DNA from: an uncultured Oscillospiraceae bacterium
GTDB taxonomy: Bacteria; Bacillota; Clostridia; Oscillospirales; Acutalibacteraceae
DNA length: 64,000 nucleotides
Assembly (NCBI GenBank): GCA_900546265.1
Contig: URCA01000004.1
Span: 84,228-148,227 of the forward strand
Reading direction: 5' to 3'
The position numbers and the translations under genes were made by a program. The notes beneath the pieces are model-generated. The model did no database searches, was not told the origin of the DNA, and saw nothing but the letters and a program-made list of their open reading frames with translations. Below, piece after piece: positions 52,320-63,373 of the stretch (positions are counted from its first letter, which is position 1; each line of letters begins with the position of its first letter).

Positions 52320-52664
52320 ATGGAATTTGCCGATAGATTAAAAATGCTGCGCAAGGAACGCGGTATTTCGCAAGAGCAGCTATGCGCGGATTTGAATTTG
52401 GGTAAGTCTACTATTTCCAGCTATGAGGCCGAAGGTAGACAGCCGAATTTTAAGACCCTGGTTTCATTGGCGGAATATTTTTATGTGTCGGTGGATTTCC
52501 TGCTCGGTGTAACCGATGTACGCGACAGGTATACGGATGTGGAAAGAGCTATTCTTTCCGACGAGACTGGCCGCGCGTTTCTTGATTATTTACGGTCGAG
52601 ACCGGATGATGATAAACGCAAGCTGAAACAGTTTATCGAATATTTGGCAAGGGTTTTGGATTAA
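52320..52664 (+). CDS. XRE-family transcriptional regulator, 114 aa
   Basis: Small regulator with an XRE/HTH_3 domain at about residues 5-62: 'FADRLKMLRKERGISQEQLC' then 'LGKSTISSYEAEGRQPNFKT' and 'LVSLAEYFYVSVDFLLGVTD'. The C-terminal ~45 residues are charged and helical (DKRKLKQFIEYLARVLD). GAGGG lies about 9 bases before the ATG. It is more AT-rich than its neighbours, with an AT-rich upstream region, which hints at transfer from phage or another mobile element, but no such element is recognisable here. The PHP-UvrD gene follows 146 bases later on the same strand. Confidence 0.85.
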   Translation: MEFADRLKMLRKERGISQEQLCADLNLGKSTISSYEAEGRQPNFKTLVSLAEYFYVSVDFLLGVTDVRDRYTDVERAILSDETGRAFLDYLRSRPDDDKRKLKQFIEYLARVLD

Positions 52665-52810
52665 CCTTGTATGTGAGAGTCGTGCTGACGCGCGGCTCTT
52701 TTTCTATGGATGTTGCTGTCCTTCGGTACGCTGCCTCATGCCCTGCCAGAATACTGCCATGGCCAAATGTCGAAAAACGGTGTATACTGGTCAAAAAGGA
52801 GGCGCCGCTC

Positions 52811-55800
52811 ATGTTTATTGCCGATCTGCATATCCATTCCCACTTTTCCCGCGCCACCAGCCGGGATCTCACCCCGGAGCTGCTGGATTGGTGGGCCCGG
52901 CGCAAGGGGATCCAGGTGGTGGGCACCGGCGATTTCACCCACCCCGGCTGGCGGCGGGAACTGGCGGAGAAGCTGATCCCCGCCGAGGAGGGCCTCTATC
53001 GCCTGCGGGAGGACTGCCGCCGCCCGGACGGCCTTCCCGCGGGCGGGGAGATCCCCGTCCGCTTTATGGTCACGGGGGAAATCAGCTCGATTTATAAATG
53101 GGACGGCCGGGTGCGCAAGGTGCACAGCCTGATTCTTCTCCCCGGCCTCGAGGAGGCGGAGGCCCTGGCCCTGCGGCTGGAGCAGGTGGGCAACCTCCAT
53201 TCCGACGGCCGGCCCATCCTGGGGCTGGACGCCCGGGATCTGCTGGAAATCACCCTGGATGTCTGCCCCCGGGCGATGTTCATCCCCGCCCATATCTGGA
53301 CGCCTCATTTCTCGCTGTTCGGGGCCAATTCCGGCTTCGACCGGATCGAGGACTGCTTCCGGGACTTGACGCCCCATATCCATGCGCTGGAGACCGGCCT
53401 GTCCTCCGACCCGCCCATGAACTGGCGGCTTTCCGCCCTGGACAAGTATACCCTGGTGTCCCATTCCGACGCCCATTCCCCCGCCAAGCTGGGGCGGGAG
53501 GCGGATTTGTTTACCTGCGAGATGACCTACCCGGCCATCAAACAGGCCTTGGAAAACAAGGGGGCCGGCGGCTTCGGGGGTACCTTGGAGTTTTTCCCCG
53601 AGGAGGGGAAATACCACGCCGACGGCCACCGGAACTGCGGGGTCTGCCTGACCCCGGAGGAAACCGAGCGGGCGGGGGGCCTCTGTCCCGCCTGCGGCAA
53701 AAAGGTGACGGTGGGGGTGTGGCACCGGGCGGCTCAGCTGGCCGACCGGCCGGAGGGCTTCCGGCCGGCGGACGCGGCCCCCTTCGAAAGCCTGGTGCCC
53801 CTGCCGGAGGTCATCGCCGCCTCCACCGGTTTTTCCGCCGCCGGGGTGAAAACCGCCGGGCGGTACGAGGCCATGCTGCGTCAGCTGGGGCCGGAGTTCG
53901 TCATCCTGCGGCAGACCCCACTCGAGGATATCGAGCGGGCGGCGGGGCCCAGCGTGGCGGAGGGGATCCGCCGCCTGCGTCAGGGCGCGGTGGAGGTCTC
54001 CCCTGGCTACGACGGGGCCTATGGCAAGGTGTCCATCCTCAGCGCCGCCGATATTGACCGCCTGGCGGGGCAGACCCGCCTGTTTGCCGATGAGCCGGGG
54101 AAGAAAGCGGCCCGCCCGGCGCAGACGCTGCTGTCCGTCAAGCGGGCGGCCTCCATGGAAGCCGCCCGGCTGGATACCCCCTCCGACGGTCTGAATCCCG
54201 AGCAGCGTCAGGCCGCGGACGCCCGCGAGCGGACGGTGGCGGTCATCGCCGGCCCGGGTACCGGCAAAACCCGCACCCTCGTCGACCGCATCGCCCGCCT
54301 GACGGAGGAGGGCACGCCTCCCTCCCATATCACGGCCGTCACCTTCACCAACAAGGCCGCCCGCCAGCTGCGGGAGCGGTTGGAGAAACGTCTGGGCAAA
54401 CGGACGGCCCGGGCCGTGACTGTCGGCACTTTCCACGCCCTCTGCCTGCGCCTGCTGGAAAAGTGGCGGGGCCCCGTTACCCTGCTCGACCCGGCGGAGG
54501 CGCTGGAAATCGCGGCGCAGGTGTGCCGGGACACGGAAGTTTCCGCCCGGGATCTGCTGGACGGGGTCTCACGGCTGAAAAACGGCGGGGAAAGCGCCCT
54601 GCCTCCCGCCTTGATCGAGGCCTACGCCGCCCGCCTGCGGGAGCTGGAGACCCTGGATTTCGACGATCTGCTGCTGGAAACCCTGGCGCAGCTGAAGGAC
54701 GGCCGCAAGCCCCCCGCCGCCTTTACCCACCTGCTGGTGGACGAGTTTCAGGACGTCAATCCCATTCAGTTCCGTCTGGTGCTGGCCCTGAACCGGGAGG
54801 GGGCCGGGCTGTTCGTCATCGGGGATCCGGATCAGGCCATTTACGGCTTCCGGGGAGCCGATTCCCGCTGCTTTGAGAAGCTGGCGGCGGCCTGCCCCGG
54901 TCTGCGGGTGATCCGCCTGACGCAAAATTACCGTTCCACCCCCGAAATTCTGCACGCCGCCCTGCCGGTCATTTCCGCCGGTGGCGAGCCCCGGCGGCTG
55001 GAGGCGGCGCGCCCCGCCGGCCCCAAGCCGGGCCTGCTGCGCGCGCCGGAGCCCTTCGACGAGGCGCTGTACGTGGTCAAGGCCATCAACGCCATGGTGG
55101 GGGGCGTGGATATGCTGGACGCCCAAGCCATGCACTCGCGCGCCGACAAGCGGAAAGCCCGCGGCCTGTCCGATATCGCCGTTCTCTACCGCACCCACCG
55201 GCAGGCGGAGCTGCTGGAATACTGCCTGGTCAAGGAGGGGATCCCCTATACCGTCGCCGGCCGGGAGGACTATCTGTCCGACGGGCTGGTGCGCCGGGCC
55301 GCCGCCTTTTTCCGCTGCCTGACCCAGCCGGCCGATCGGGTGTCCCGGCGGGTCTGGCTTCGCGGGGAAGGGGTGGAGGATGTCCCCGAGGCCTCCGGCT
55401 GGGAGGGGCTGGCCGCCGTCCTGGAGGGCCCGCATCCCGACCTGGCGCAGCGCCTGCGCGCCTTTGCCCCCCGCGTCCTGGAGGACAAGCCCCTGCCCCT
55501 TTTGCGGGACTGGCTGGCGGCCTCGGGCCTCGAGGAGACGGAGCCCCTGTCCCGCCTGTGCGGCGCGGCGGGTCTGGCCGCCTCCATGCCCGATTTACTG
55601 GAAACCCTCTCCCTGGGCCGGGAGGCGGACGTGGTGCGCCAGGGGAAAACCTACACCCCCGACGCGGTGTCCCTGCTGACTCTCCACGGTTCCAAGGGCC
55701 TGGAATTTCCCGTGGTCTTTCTCGTCGGGGTGCAGGATGGACGAATCCCCCTGCGCCGCGCCGATACCGATAGGGAGGAGGAGCGGCGGCTGTTCTACGT

Positions 55801-55945
55801 CGGGCTGACCCGGGCCATGGACGAGCTGATTCTCACCGGCACGGGGGAGCCCTCCGCCTTTCTCGCGGACATTCCGCCGGAGGCCCTCGAGGAGGAAACC
55901 GCCCGCCGACGCCCGGTGGTCAAGCAGCTCAGCCTCTTTGATTGA
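52811..55945 (+). CDS. PHP-domain / UvrD-family helicase fusion
   Basis: A 1,044-residue fusion. Residues 1-~430 form a PHP-type metal phosphoesterase with His/Asp signatures 'IADLHIHSHFSRATSR', 'VVGTGDFTHPGW', 'FIPAHIWTPHFSLFG' and 'VSHSDAHSPAKLG', plus a CxxC pair near 'CGVCLTP' and 'CPACGKK'. Residues ~455-1030 are a superfamily 1 UvrD/PcrA-type helicase: Walker A 'AGPGTGKT' (about 480), 'DEFQDVN' (about 642), 'GDPDQAIYGFRGA', 'LTQNYRS', 'TLHGSKGLEF', 'FYVGLTRA'. The protein ends KQLSLFD, matching a beta-clamp-binding motif (QLSLF). It probably acts in DNA repair or replication restart. ATG 52811 has AAGGAGG 8 bases upstream; the longer frame lacks a ribosome-binding site. Confidence 0.9.
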   Translation: MFIADLHIHSHFSRATSRDLTPELLDWWARRKGIQVVGTGDFTHPGWRRELAEKLIPAEEGLYRLREDCRRPDGLPAGGEIPVRFMVTGEISSIYKWDGRVRKVHSLILLPGLEEAEALALRLEQVGNLHSDGRPILGLDARDLLEITLDVCPRAMFIPAHIWTPHFSLFGANSGFDRIEDCFRDLTPHIHALETGLSSDPPMNWRLSALDKYTLVSHSDAHSPAKLGREADLFTCEMTYPAIKQALENKGAGGFGGTLEFFPEEGKYHADGHRNCGVCLTPEETERAGGLCPACGKKVTVGVWHRAAQLADRPEGFRPADAAPFESLVPLPEVIAASTGFSAAGVKTAGRYEAMLRQLGPEFVILRQTPLEDIERAAGPSVAEGIRRLRQGAVEVSPGYDGAYGKVSILSAADIDRLAGQTRLFADEPGKKAARPAQTLLSVKRAASMEAARLDTPSDGLNPEQRQAADARERTVAVIAGPGTGKTRTLVDRIARLTEEGTPPSHITAVTFTNKAARQLRERLEKRLGKRTARAVTVGTFHALCLRLLEKWRGPVTLLDPAEALEIAAQVCRDTEVSARDLLDGVSRLKNGGESALPPALIEAYAARLRELETLDFDDLLLETLAQLKDGRKPPAAFTHLLVDEFQDVNPIQFRLVLALNREGAGLFVIGDPDQAIYGFRGADSRCFEKLAAACPGLRVIRLTQNYRSTPEILHAALPVISAGGEPRRLEAARPAGPKPGLLRAPEPFDEALYVVKAINAMVGGVDMLDAQAMHSRADKRKARGLSDIAVLYRTHRQAELLEYCLVKEGIPYTVAGREDYLSDGLVRRAAAFFRCLTQPADRVSRRVWLRGEGVEDVPEASGWEGLAAVLEGPHPDLAQRLRAFAPRVLEDKPLPLLRDWLAASGLEETEPLSRLCGAAGLAASMPDLLETLSLGREADVVRQGKTYTPDAVSLLTLHGSKGLEFPVVFLVGVQDGRIPLRRADTDREEERRLFYVGLTRAMDELILTGTGEPSAFLADIPPEALEEETARRRPVVKQLSLFD

Positions 55946-55985
55946 AAGCGAGCAATTTTGTGTTAAAAAAAGCGATATTCGTCGC

Positions 55986-56014
55986 TTTACAGGTGCTTCG
56001 AGACCCGGTATAAT
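55986..56014 (+). promoter_or_regulatory. Sigma-A promoter of the isomerase gene
   Basis: TTTACA (55986-55991) and TATAAT (56009-56014) are exactly 17 bases apart, about 40 bases upstream of the start codon. A GCGAAAATATGCGC motif follows the -10 box (about 56024-56037) and weakly resembles the GCGAAATGT sites. Confidence 0.75.
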
Positions 56015-56054
56015 AAGGAAAAACGCGAAAATATGCGCAAAAGAGGGCGGTTTT

Positions 56055-56912
56055 ATGAAGCTGGCAATCAGTACCTGGAGCTTTCAGCAGCGGATCGCAA
56101 GCGGCGCCATGACGCAAATGGACTGCATTTCCAAGGCCAAGGAGCTGGGCGCGGACGCCATTGAGTTCGTGGACGTCCTCCCTCCTGCGGGCGTATCCCG
56201 GGAAGATTATGCAAGACAGCTGGGAGAGGCATGCAAAGAGCAGGGCTTAGGCGTCTCGAATTATACCATCGGGGCCGATTTTCTGGCGAACGACGTGCAG
56301 GATGAAGTGGAACGGATTTCAAAGGAACTGGAGCTGGCGCTTCTGCTGGGAGCGACCAGCATCCGCCACGACGTGACCGGCGGCATCCCCGGCTCCGCCC
56401 GGGCCACCACCGGCTTCGAGCAGGTGGCCGACCGCCTGGCCGCCGCCTGCCGCGCCGTAACCGAGCGCGCCGAAGCCAAAGGCATCGCCACCATGGTGGA
56501 AAACCACGGTTTCTTCTTTCAGGACGTTGACCGCGTGGAAAGTCTGGTGACCCGGGTGGGGCATCCGAATTTTGGGCTGCTGTTCGATATGGGCAACTTC
56601 CTGTGCGGGGACGTGGAGCCCTCGGCCGCCCTGGGGCGGCTGGCCCCCTTTGTGCGGTATGTCCACGCCAAGGACTTCATCGTCAAGGAGGGGGCGGCGC
56701 CCGACCCGGGCCGCGGGTTCTTCCGCAGCCGGGGCGGCCGGTATCTGCGGGGGACCATCATCGGCCACGGCGATGTGCCGGTGGCGGCCTGCCTGGGCAT
56801 TCTGAAAGAGGCCGGGTACGCGGGGGGCCTGGGCATCGAGTTCGAGGGGATGGAGGACTGCCTGGAGGGCATCGCCATCGGGCTGGAAAACCTGCGCCGC
56901 TATCTCGCATAA
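56055..56912 (+). CDS. Sugar phosphate isomerase/epimerase (xylose isomerase-like TIM barrel)
   Basis: A 285-residue AP-endonuclease-2/IolE-type TIM barrel. It starts 'MKLAISTWSFQQRIASG', with metal-ligand motifs 'TMVENHGFFFQDVDR' (Glu), 'LLFDMGNFLCGDVEP' (Asp), 'YVHAKDFIV' (His) and 'GIEFEGMED' (Glu). Such proteins isomerise or epimerise sugars, but specificity cannot be read from sequence. ATG 56055 was chosen for its promoter and the family start; the upstream ORF extension has no ribosome-binding site. It has its own promoter and a following terminator, so it is monocistronic. It may act in the sugar pathways fed by the glycan locus. Confidence 0.82.
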   Translation: MKLAISTWSFQQRIASGAMTQMDCISKAKELGADAIEFVDVLPPAGVSREDYARQLGEACKEQGLGVSNYTIGADFLANDVQDEVERISKELELALLLGATSIRHDVTGGIPGSARATTGFEQVADRLAAACRAVTERAEAKGIATMVENHGFFFQDVDRVESLVTRVGHPNFGLLFDMGNFLCGDVEPSAALGRLAPFVRYVHAKDFIVKEGAAPDPGRGFFRSRGGRYLRGTIIGHGDVPVAACLGILKEAGYAGGLGIEFEGMEDCLEGIAIGLENLRRYLA

Positions 56913-56930
56913 AAGCGAACAATTTCAAAA

Positions 56931-56966
56931 AAGACCGCTATCCCGTGAAGGATAGCGGTCTTTTTT
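56931..56966. terminator. Bidirectional terminator between isomerase and PfkB kinase genes
   Basis: AAGACCGCTATCC (56931-56943) pairs with GGATAGCGGTCTT (56950-56962), with a 6-base loop, followed by TTTT and flanked by A-runs. It serves both convergent genes. Confidence 0.9.
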
Positions 56967-56980
56967 CGAACAAAAGCGAA

Positions 56981-57919
56981 TCAAATCAGCCGATCCGCCG
57001 TGCAGAGGGGGAGCAGCTCCCGGTAAGTCTCGGGCTGGATGTGGGCGGTTTCGAAGGTCATGGCGTTGGCGGAGGAGAGGGCCACCGCCCGCCGCAGCAT
57101 CTCGGCAGGAGCCGCCTGTTCGAGCAGGGAGAGCAGCAGGGAGGCCACCATGGTGTCCCCGCAGCCAAGGGTGCTTTTCACCGGCACATCGGGGGCCTTG
57201 CAGCGCCACACCCCGTCCCGGCAGGCCAGCAGCGCCCCGTCGCCGCCCAGGGACACCAGCACATAGGGGATACCGTCCGCCACCAGCCGGACGGCGTAGG
57301 CGCGAATCGCCTCGTCCGAGGCGCCGGGCTGCCCCATCAGCTCGCACATCTCCGAACGGTTGGGCTTGATGAGATCGGGCTTTTCGGCCAGCGCCGCCCG
57401 CAGCAGGGGGCCGGAGAGATCCGCCGCCGCGATGCCGCCCGCCGCTTTCATGCGGCGCAGCAGCGACTGCGCCATGGCGGGGGAGACACCGCCCGGCGCG
57501 CTGCCGCACAGGGCGGCGGCCTCGCAGCGGGGCAGGCGGCTGTCCAGAACATCCAGCAGGGCGTCCCATTCGTCCGACGTGACGGAGGGCCCCTGCTCGA
57601 GCAGCTCGGTGCGCGCGCCGTCCCCGCCGAAAATCTGAAGATTGGTGCGGGTGGAGCCCGCGATGGGGACAAAGGCGTTCTCGATGCCCTCCCGGAACAG
57701 AAAATCGTTGAAGACGCTGGCCACCGCGCCGCCCAGGAACCCGGTCGCGCAGACCGGGGCCTCCATGTCCCGCAGCACCTTGGCCACGTCGACGCCCTTG
57801 CCGGCGGGCTGGGTGGACAGCAGCTCCACCCGGTTGGCTTCCCCCGCCCGCAGGGCCGGAACGGCCACCAGCTTGTCCAGCGCGGGGTTCAGGGTTATGG
57901 TGAGAATCAAGGGAACCAT
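56981..57919 (-). CDS. 1-phosphofructokinase-family (PfkB) sugar kinase
   Basis: A 312-residue PfkB-fold kinase. It starts with the 1-phosphofructokinase/tagatose-6-phosphate kinase signature 'LTITLNPALDKLVAVPALRAG'-like region (two adjacent segments), has 'AGKGVDVAKVLRDM', 'LIKPNRSEMCELMG' and the ATP/catalytic motif 'STLGCGDTMVA' (catalytic Asp). It phosphorylates a sugar phosphate, such as fructose-1-phosphate or tagatose-6-phosphate, in the cytoplasm. The ATG at 57919 has AAAGG directly adjacent, which is too close; a TTG at 57910 (residue 4) would have ideal spacing and a family-like start, so either is possible. No PTS or LacI gene is adjacent. Fructose versus tagatose specificity is unresolved. 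Confidence 0.87.
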   Translation of the reverse strand: MVPLILTITLNPALDKLVAVPALRAGEANRVELLSTQPAGKGVDVAKVLRDMEAPVCATGFLGGAVASVFNDFLFREGIENAFVPIAGSTRTNLQIFGGDGARTELLEQGPSVTSDEWDALLDVLDSRLPRCEAAALCGSAPGGVSPAMAQSLLRRMKAAGGIAAADLSGPLLRAALAEKPDLIKPNRSEMCELMGQPGASDEAIRAYAVRLVADGIPYVLVSLGGDGALLACRDGVWRCKAPDVPVKSTLGCGDTMVASLLLSLLEQAAPAEMLRRAVALSSANAMTFETAHIQPETYRELLPLCTADRLI

Positions 57920-57944
57920 CCTTTCTCGAAAGGCCGCGTAAAAG

Positions 57945-58013
57945 AAAAGCCTTCGGCGCCTTTTCCGTTAGCTTTTCCCGCTGAGACGGAATCATGAGGC
58001 GCCGAAGGCTTTT
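57945..58013 (-). terminator. Terminator of the fluC transcript
   Basis: A 17-bp stem, AAAAGCCTTCGGCGCCT (57945-57961) with AGGCGCCGAAGGCTTTT (57997-58013), encloses a 35-base loop that contains a smaller TTCCGT/ACGGAA hairpin. The outer stem overlaps the fluC stop codon and ends in TTTT on the minus strand. Confidence 0.75.
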
Positions 58014-58380
58014 ATTTCGCGAACAGGCGGCTGAGCGCCTGCCCCGCCAGCACACCGGCGAGACAGAGCAGCAGGCTCAGCAGTATGTAGAGGCTGCCGG
58101 CCAGGTGCCGGCCCTTTTCAAACAGCTGCACAGCCTCCAGGGAGAAGGCGGAAAAGGTGGTGAAGCCGCCGCACACGCCGGTTTTCCAAAACAGGAGGCG
58201 CCGATCCGTCAGGCCGCCGCGGGCGAACAGGCCGGCGAGAAACCCGATAATCACCGCGCCCGCCGCGTTGACCAGCAGGGTGAGAAGGGGAAAATCGGTT
58301 TTGACGGGAAGAAGGCCGACGGCATAGCGGCCGGCGGCCCCCAGCGCACCGCCGGCCGCGACAATGAGCAGATTGATCAT
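58012..58380 (-). CDS. crcB: Fluoride channel FluC/CrcB
   Basis: A 122-residue four-helix membrane protein of the Fluc family, which exports fluoride as a dual-topology dimer. Key motifs: 'GGALGAAGRYAVG' near the N-terminus, 'LLVNAAGAVIIGFLAG', and 'GVCGGFTTFSAFSLE', which contains the conserved TTFSTFS-type segment. The start is taken as ATG 58380 because GGAGGAG lies immediately upstream; an in-frame ATG at 58392 starts within that SD. Fluc often occurs as two genes; only one is seen here. No fluoride riboswitch was found upstream. Confidence 0.9.
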   Translation of the reverse strand: MINLLIVAAGGALGAAGRYAVGLLPVKTDFPLLTLLVNAAGAVIIGFLAGLFARGGLTDRRLLFWKTGVCGGFTTFSAFSLEAVQLFEKGRHLAGSLYILLSLLLCLAGVLAGQALSRLFAK

Positions 58381-58446
58381 GGACTCCTCCATTCCCGTCG
58401 AAGCGCGGCATAGAGCCGTGGCTTTCCGCCGTTCTTTTATCGTCTA

Positions 58447-58860
58447 TCAGACAAACACGATTTGCAGCACGGCGGCGACCAGCAGGAGCACGGCGATCAG
58501 CACGCCCACCACGGTGGCGCCGCCCGCCATCATCATGGACAGGATCGTACCGAACACCAGCAGGAAGGCAAGCACCTGGGACACGGTTTCCCGCTTGCCC
58601 AGCTCCCGCGGGCGCAGAAGGATCCACAGCAGCAGGAAAAAGACCACCACCGACAGCACGGCGGTCAGGAAGGGAAACACGTTGCCGCTCATTCCCCAGA
58701 CGCTGAGATCGAAAAAAGCAAAAGTTTTTCTGGTGCGGATATCCGGGCCGGGGGCGAAGGTGAGCGGCACCCCCAGAGGCAGAGCCATCAACAGGATGGC
58801 GGCGGCCATCAGGCCAAGGCAGACGACAAGGCCGGCCTTGCGAGTCGAGAGACGATTCAT
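58447..58860 (-). CDS. Hypothetical four-helix membrane protein
   Basis: I do not recognise a family. The protein has 137 residues and about four predicted transmembrane segments (10-28, 58-80, 90-112, 116-136). A positively charged segment between helices 2 and 3 (LLRPRELGKRE) predicts a cytoplasmic loop. The middle loop (PGPDIRTRKTFAFFDL) is probably external. GGAGG precedes the ATG, and a consensus-like promoter is upstream. It is 66 bases upstream of fluC on the same strand, probably cotranscribed, though a functional link is only positional. Confidence 0.65.
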   Translation of the reverse strand: MNRLSTRKAGLVVCLGLMAAAILLMALPLGVPLTFAPGPDIRTRKTFAFFDLSVWGMSGNVFPFLTAVLSVVVFFLLLWILLRPRELGKRETVSQVLAFLLVFGTILSMMMAGGATVVGVLIAVLLLVAAVLQIVFV

Positions 58861-58946
58861 AGACGGTTCCTCCTTACATCATGGATACGAAGCGTGGCAC
58901 ACCGTTTGAACAGTCCTGGCGGGGCCCGTCCCGCCGCTCACCTTGT

Positions 58947-58975
58947 ATTATACCGGATGGTAACGCAAATAGCAA
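58947..58975 (-). promoter_or_regulatory. Sigma-A promoter for the membrane-protein/fluC transcript
   Basis: On the minus strand, TTGCTA (58970-58975) and a perfect TATAAT (58947-58952) are 17 bases apart, giving a leader of about 80 bases. Confidence 0.75.
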
Positions 58976-59058
58976 GGACAACAGCCGCCCGCGCCGCGTT
59001 AAAAAGCGCGAACTTGAACGGCGGTGTACAGACCGAAAAAAGCGCGTGTTTGCGCCGC

Positions 59059-59087
59059 TTGACAAAACGCGGATTTCGGCCTATACT
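59059..59087 (+). promoter_or_regulatory. Sigma-A promoter of the alaS leader
   Basis: TTGACA (59059-59064) and TATACT (59082-59087) are exactly 17 bases apart. Transcription would start near 59094. Confidence 0.85.
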
Positions 59088-59094
59088 GTTGAAT

Positions 59095-59337
59095 ATAAGC
59101 GATCGGCTGTGAAGGGAAGAACCCGGCTGTTCCGGCACCGCAGAGAGGGGGGCCGCACGATAGCGTGCGCTGCAAGGCCGCCTGTGCCCATGGAATGGTC
59201 GGGAGGCCGCCCCGGAGCCCCGCCGCGACGAGCGGCGGCGTTTCCCGCGTTAAGGGATGAGAGCGGCGCGGGGATTTCCCGCGCAATTTGGGTGGTACCA
59301 CGGAACCTCCGTCCCAGGATTGGACGGGGGTATTTTT
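59095..59337 (+). promoter_or_regulatory. T-box leader of alaS
   Basis: The T-box antiterminator AATTTGGGTGGTACCACGG (59285-59303) has TGGT to pair with tRNA ACCA. It is followed by the terminator CCTCCGTCC/GGACGGGGG and T6 (about 59306-59338). An AGAGAG bulge typical of Stem I lies at 59142-59147. I could not place the Ala specifier codon confidently. The transcript senses uncharged tRNA-Ala and allows alaS transcription. Confidence 0.85.
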
Positions 59338-59363
59338 TATGTTGGAAAGGAATTGACATCACC

Positions 59364-62000
<2,637 letters not shown>

Positions 62001-62063
62001 GAGAAGATAGCGCCTCCCGCCTGCGCCGCGGGCGGGAGAGCGAAAGACGGGAGGAAAAACGGC

Positions 62064-62396
62064 ATGGACTGCATTTTCTGCAAAATCCTGCGGGGGGAAA
62101 TTCCCTCCAAAAAGGTGTACGAGGACGACGAGATCTACGCGTTCTATGACATCGAGCCCAAGGCACCGGTGCATATCCTGGTCATCCCCAAGGTGCATCT
62201 GTCCGGGGCTTCGGCGGTATCGGACGAAAACAGCGGCGTGGTGGCCCGCATCTTCGAGGCCATCCCCAAAATCGCCGCCGGGCTGGGCCTGAGCGACTAC
62301 CGGATCGTGACCAACAACGGGCCGGACGCGGGACAGACGGTGTCCCACCTGCATTTCCATGTGCTGGCGGGCGGCAAACTGGGAGAGATGGCGTAA
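62064..62396 (+). CDS. HIT-family (HINT-like) hydrolase
   Basis: A 110-residue histidine-triad protein of the HINT type. The N-terminal 'CIFCKILRGEIPSKKVYEDD' and the catalytic triad HLHFHV in 'TVSHLHFHVLAGGKLGEMA' are clear. HINT proteins hydrolyse AMP-lysine-type and other phosphoramidates, and can act on aminoacyl-adenylate products of synthetases. Its place just after alaS fits that known activity but does not prove it. GGAGG precedes the ATG. Confidence 0.92.
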   Translation: MDCIFCKILRGEIPSKKVYEDDEIYAFYDIEPKAPVHILVIPKVHLSGASAVSDENSGVVARIFEAIPKIAAGLGLSDYRIVTNNGPDAGQTVSHLHFHVLAGGKLGEMA

Positions 62397-62423
62397 GCCA
62401 GACGGAAAGGCGGGTCTTACCCC

Positions 62424-63332
62424 ATGCAGTTCATAGTGGCGGATCTGGAATGGAACGGGGCCTATTCCCGCAAGGCCCACGGCTACTTCAACGAAATCAT
62501 CGAAATCGGCGCGGTAAAGCTGAACGAGGCCATGGAGCTGACCTCAAGGTTCCACGCGCTGATTAAGCCGGTGGTCAGCCGCAAGCTGTCCGAGGTGGTC
62601 ACCGGGCTGACCAGCATCACAGCGGAGGAGCTGGACGAAGGCGGCACCTTCCAGACGGCGGTGTCCCGGCTGCGCAAATGGATCGGCGGGGAGGACGCGG
62701 TGTTCCTGACCTGGAGCACCACGGATCTGCTGGTGCTGATGGAAAACTGCCGGTACTTTTTCGGCAGCGACCGGATTCCCTTCCTCGACCGGTATGCGGA
62801 TTTGCAGAAATACTGCCAGCTGCGCATCGAGGCGGACACCTCCCAGCAGATGGGGCTGAGCAAGGCCTGCGAGAGGCTCGGCATCAGCGAGGAGGACATG
62901 GCGCTGCACCGAGCGCTCGACGACAGCGTGCTGACGGGGCAGGTGCTCCAGAAGGTGTACGATCCGGTGTCCTTCGCCGAGCAGATGGCGGTGGTGGACG
63001 ACGCGTTCTACGACCGCATCACCTTCAAAAACGTCATCCTCAGCGACATCGACTCCCCCCTCATCAAGCGCAGCGAGCTGCAGTTCCACTGCGAGGACTG
63101 CGGACGAAATCTCAAGCGGGTGGGTGACTGGAAGTTCCGCAACCGGGCGTTCCACGCCGACTTCGTCTGCCGCAGCTGCGGGCGGGAATACACCGGACGG
63201 GCGCAGTTCAAGCTGCGCTACGAGGGCGTGGAGGTCAAGCGGCGGCTGAGCGAACGGGTGAAGCCCAAGGAGGCGGCCGGGGAAGCCGCGCCGGCGGCGG
63301 ACAGCGGCGTTCCGGCGGTGCCTGCCGAGTAA
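62424..63332 (+). CDS. DEDDh 3'-5' exonuclease with C-terminal zinc-ribbon
   Basis: A 302-residue DnaQ-like exonuclease, resembling KapD-type. The DEDDh motifs are 'FIVADLEWNGAYSRK' (Asp-Glu, residues ~7-9), the second Asp near 'TWSTTDLLVL', and 'ALHRALDDSVLTG' (His and Asp). About residues 215-260 hold four Cys in 'HCEDCGRNLK' and 'VCRSCGREY', a zinc-ribbon, which is uncommon on this nuclease. It probably trims RNA or DNA 3' ends. A weak ribosome-binding site (GAAAGGCGGG) precedes the ATG. It lies 27 bases after the HIT gene. Confidence 0.82.
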   Translation: MQFIVADLEWNGAYSRKAHGYFNEIIEIGAVKLNEAMELTSRFHALIKPVVSRKLSEVVTGLTSITAEELDEGGTFQTAVSRLRKWIGGEDAVFLTWSTTDLLVLMENCRYFFGSDRIPFLDRYADLQKYCQLRIEADTSQQMGLSKACERLGISEEDMALHRALDDSVLTGQVLQKVYDPVSFAEQMAVVDDAFYDRITFKNVILSDIDSPLIKRSELQFHCEDCGRNLKRVGDWKFRNRAFHADFVCRSCGREYTGRAQFKLRYEGVEVKRRLSERVKPKEAAGEAAPAADSGVPAVPAE

Positions 63333-63373
63333 TAAAGAGCGTGGTTCATAAAGGAAAGAAAGGGGTCGTTCGT

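Noticed and set aside
58381..58446. Fluoride riboswitch upstream of crcB
   Set aside because: The conserved fluoride-riboswitch pattern (GATGG...TCCCC type) is not visible in the short gap.
58881..59363. N-terminal extension of the alaS frame through the leader
   Set aside because: It would translate the promoter and T-box. AlaRS families start at the ATG at 59364, which has a ribosome-binding site.
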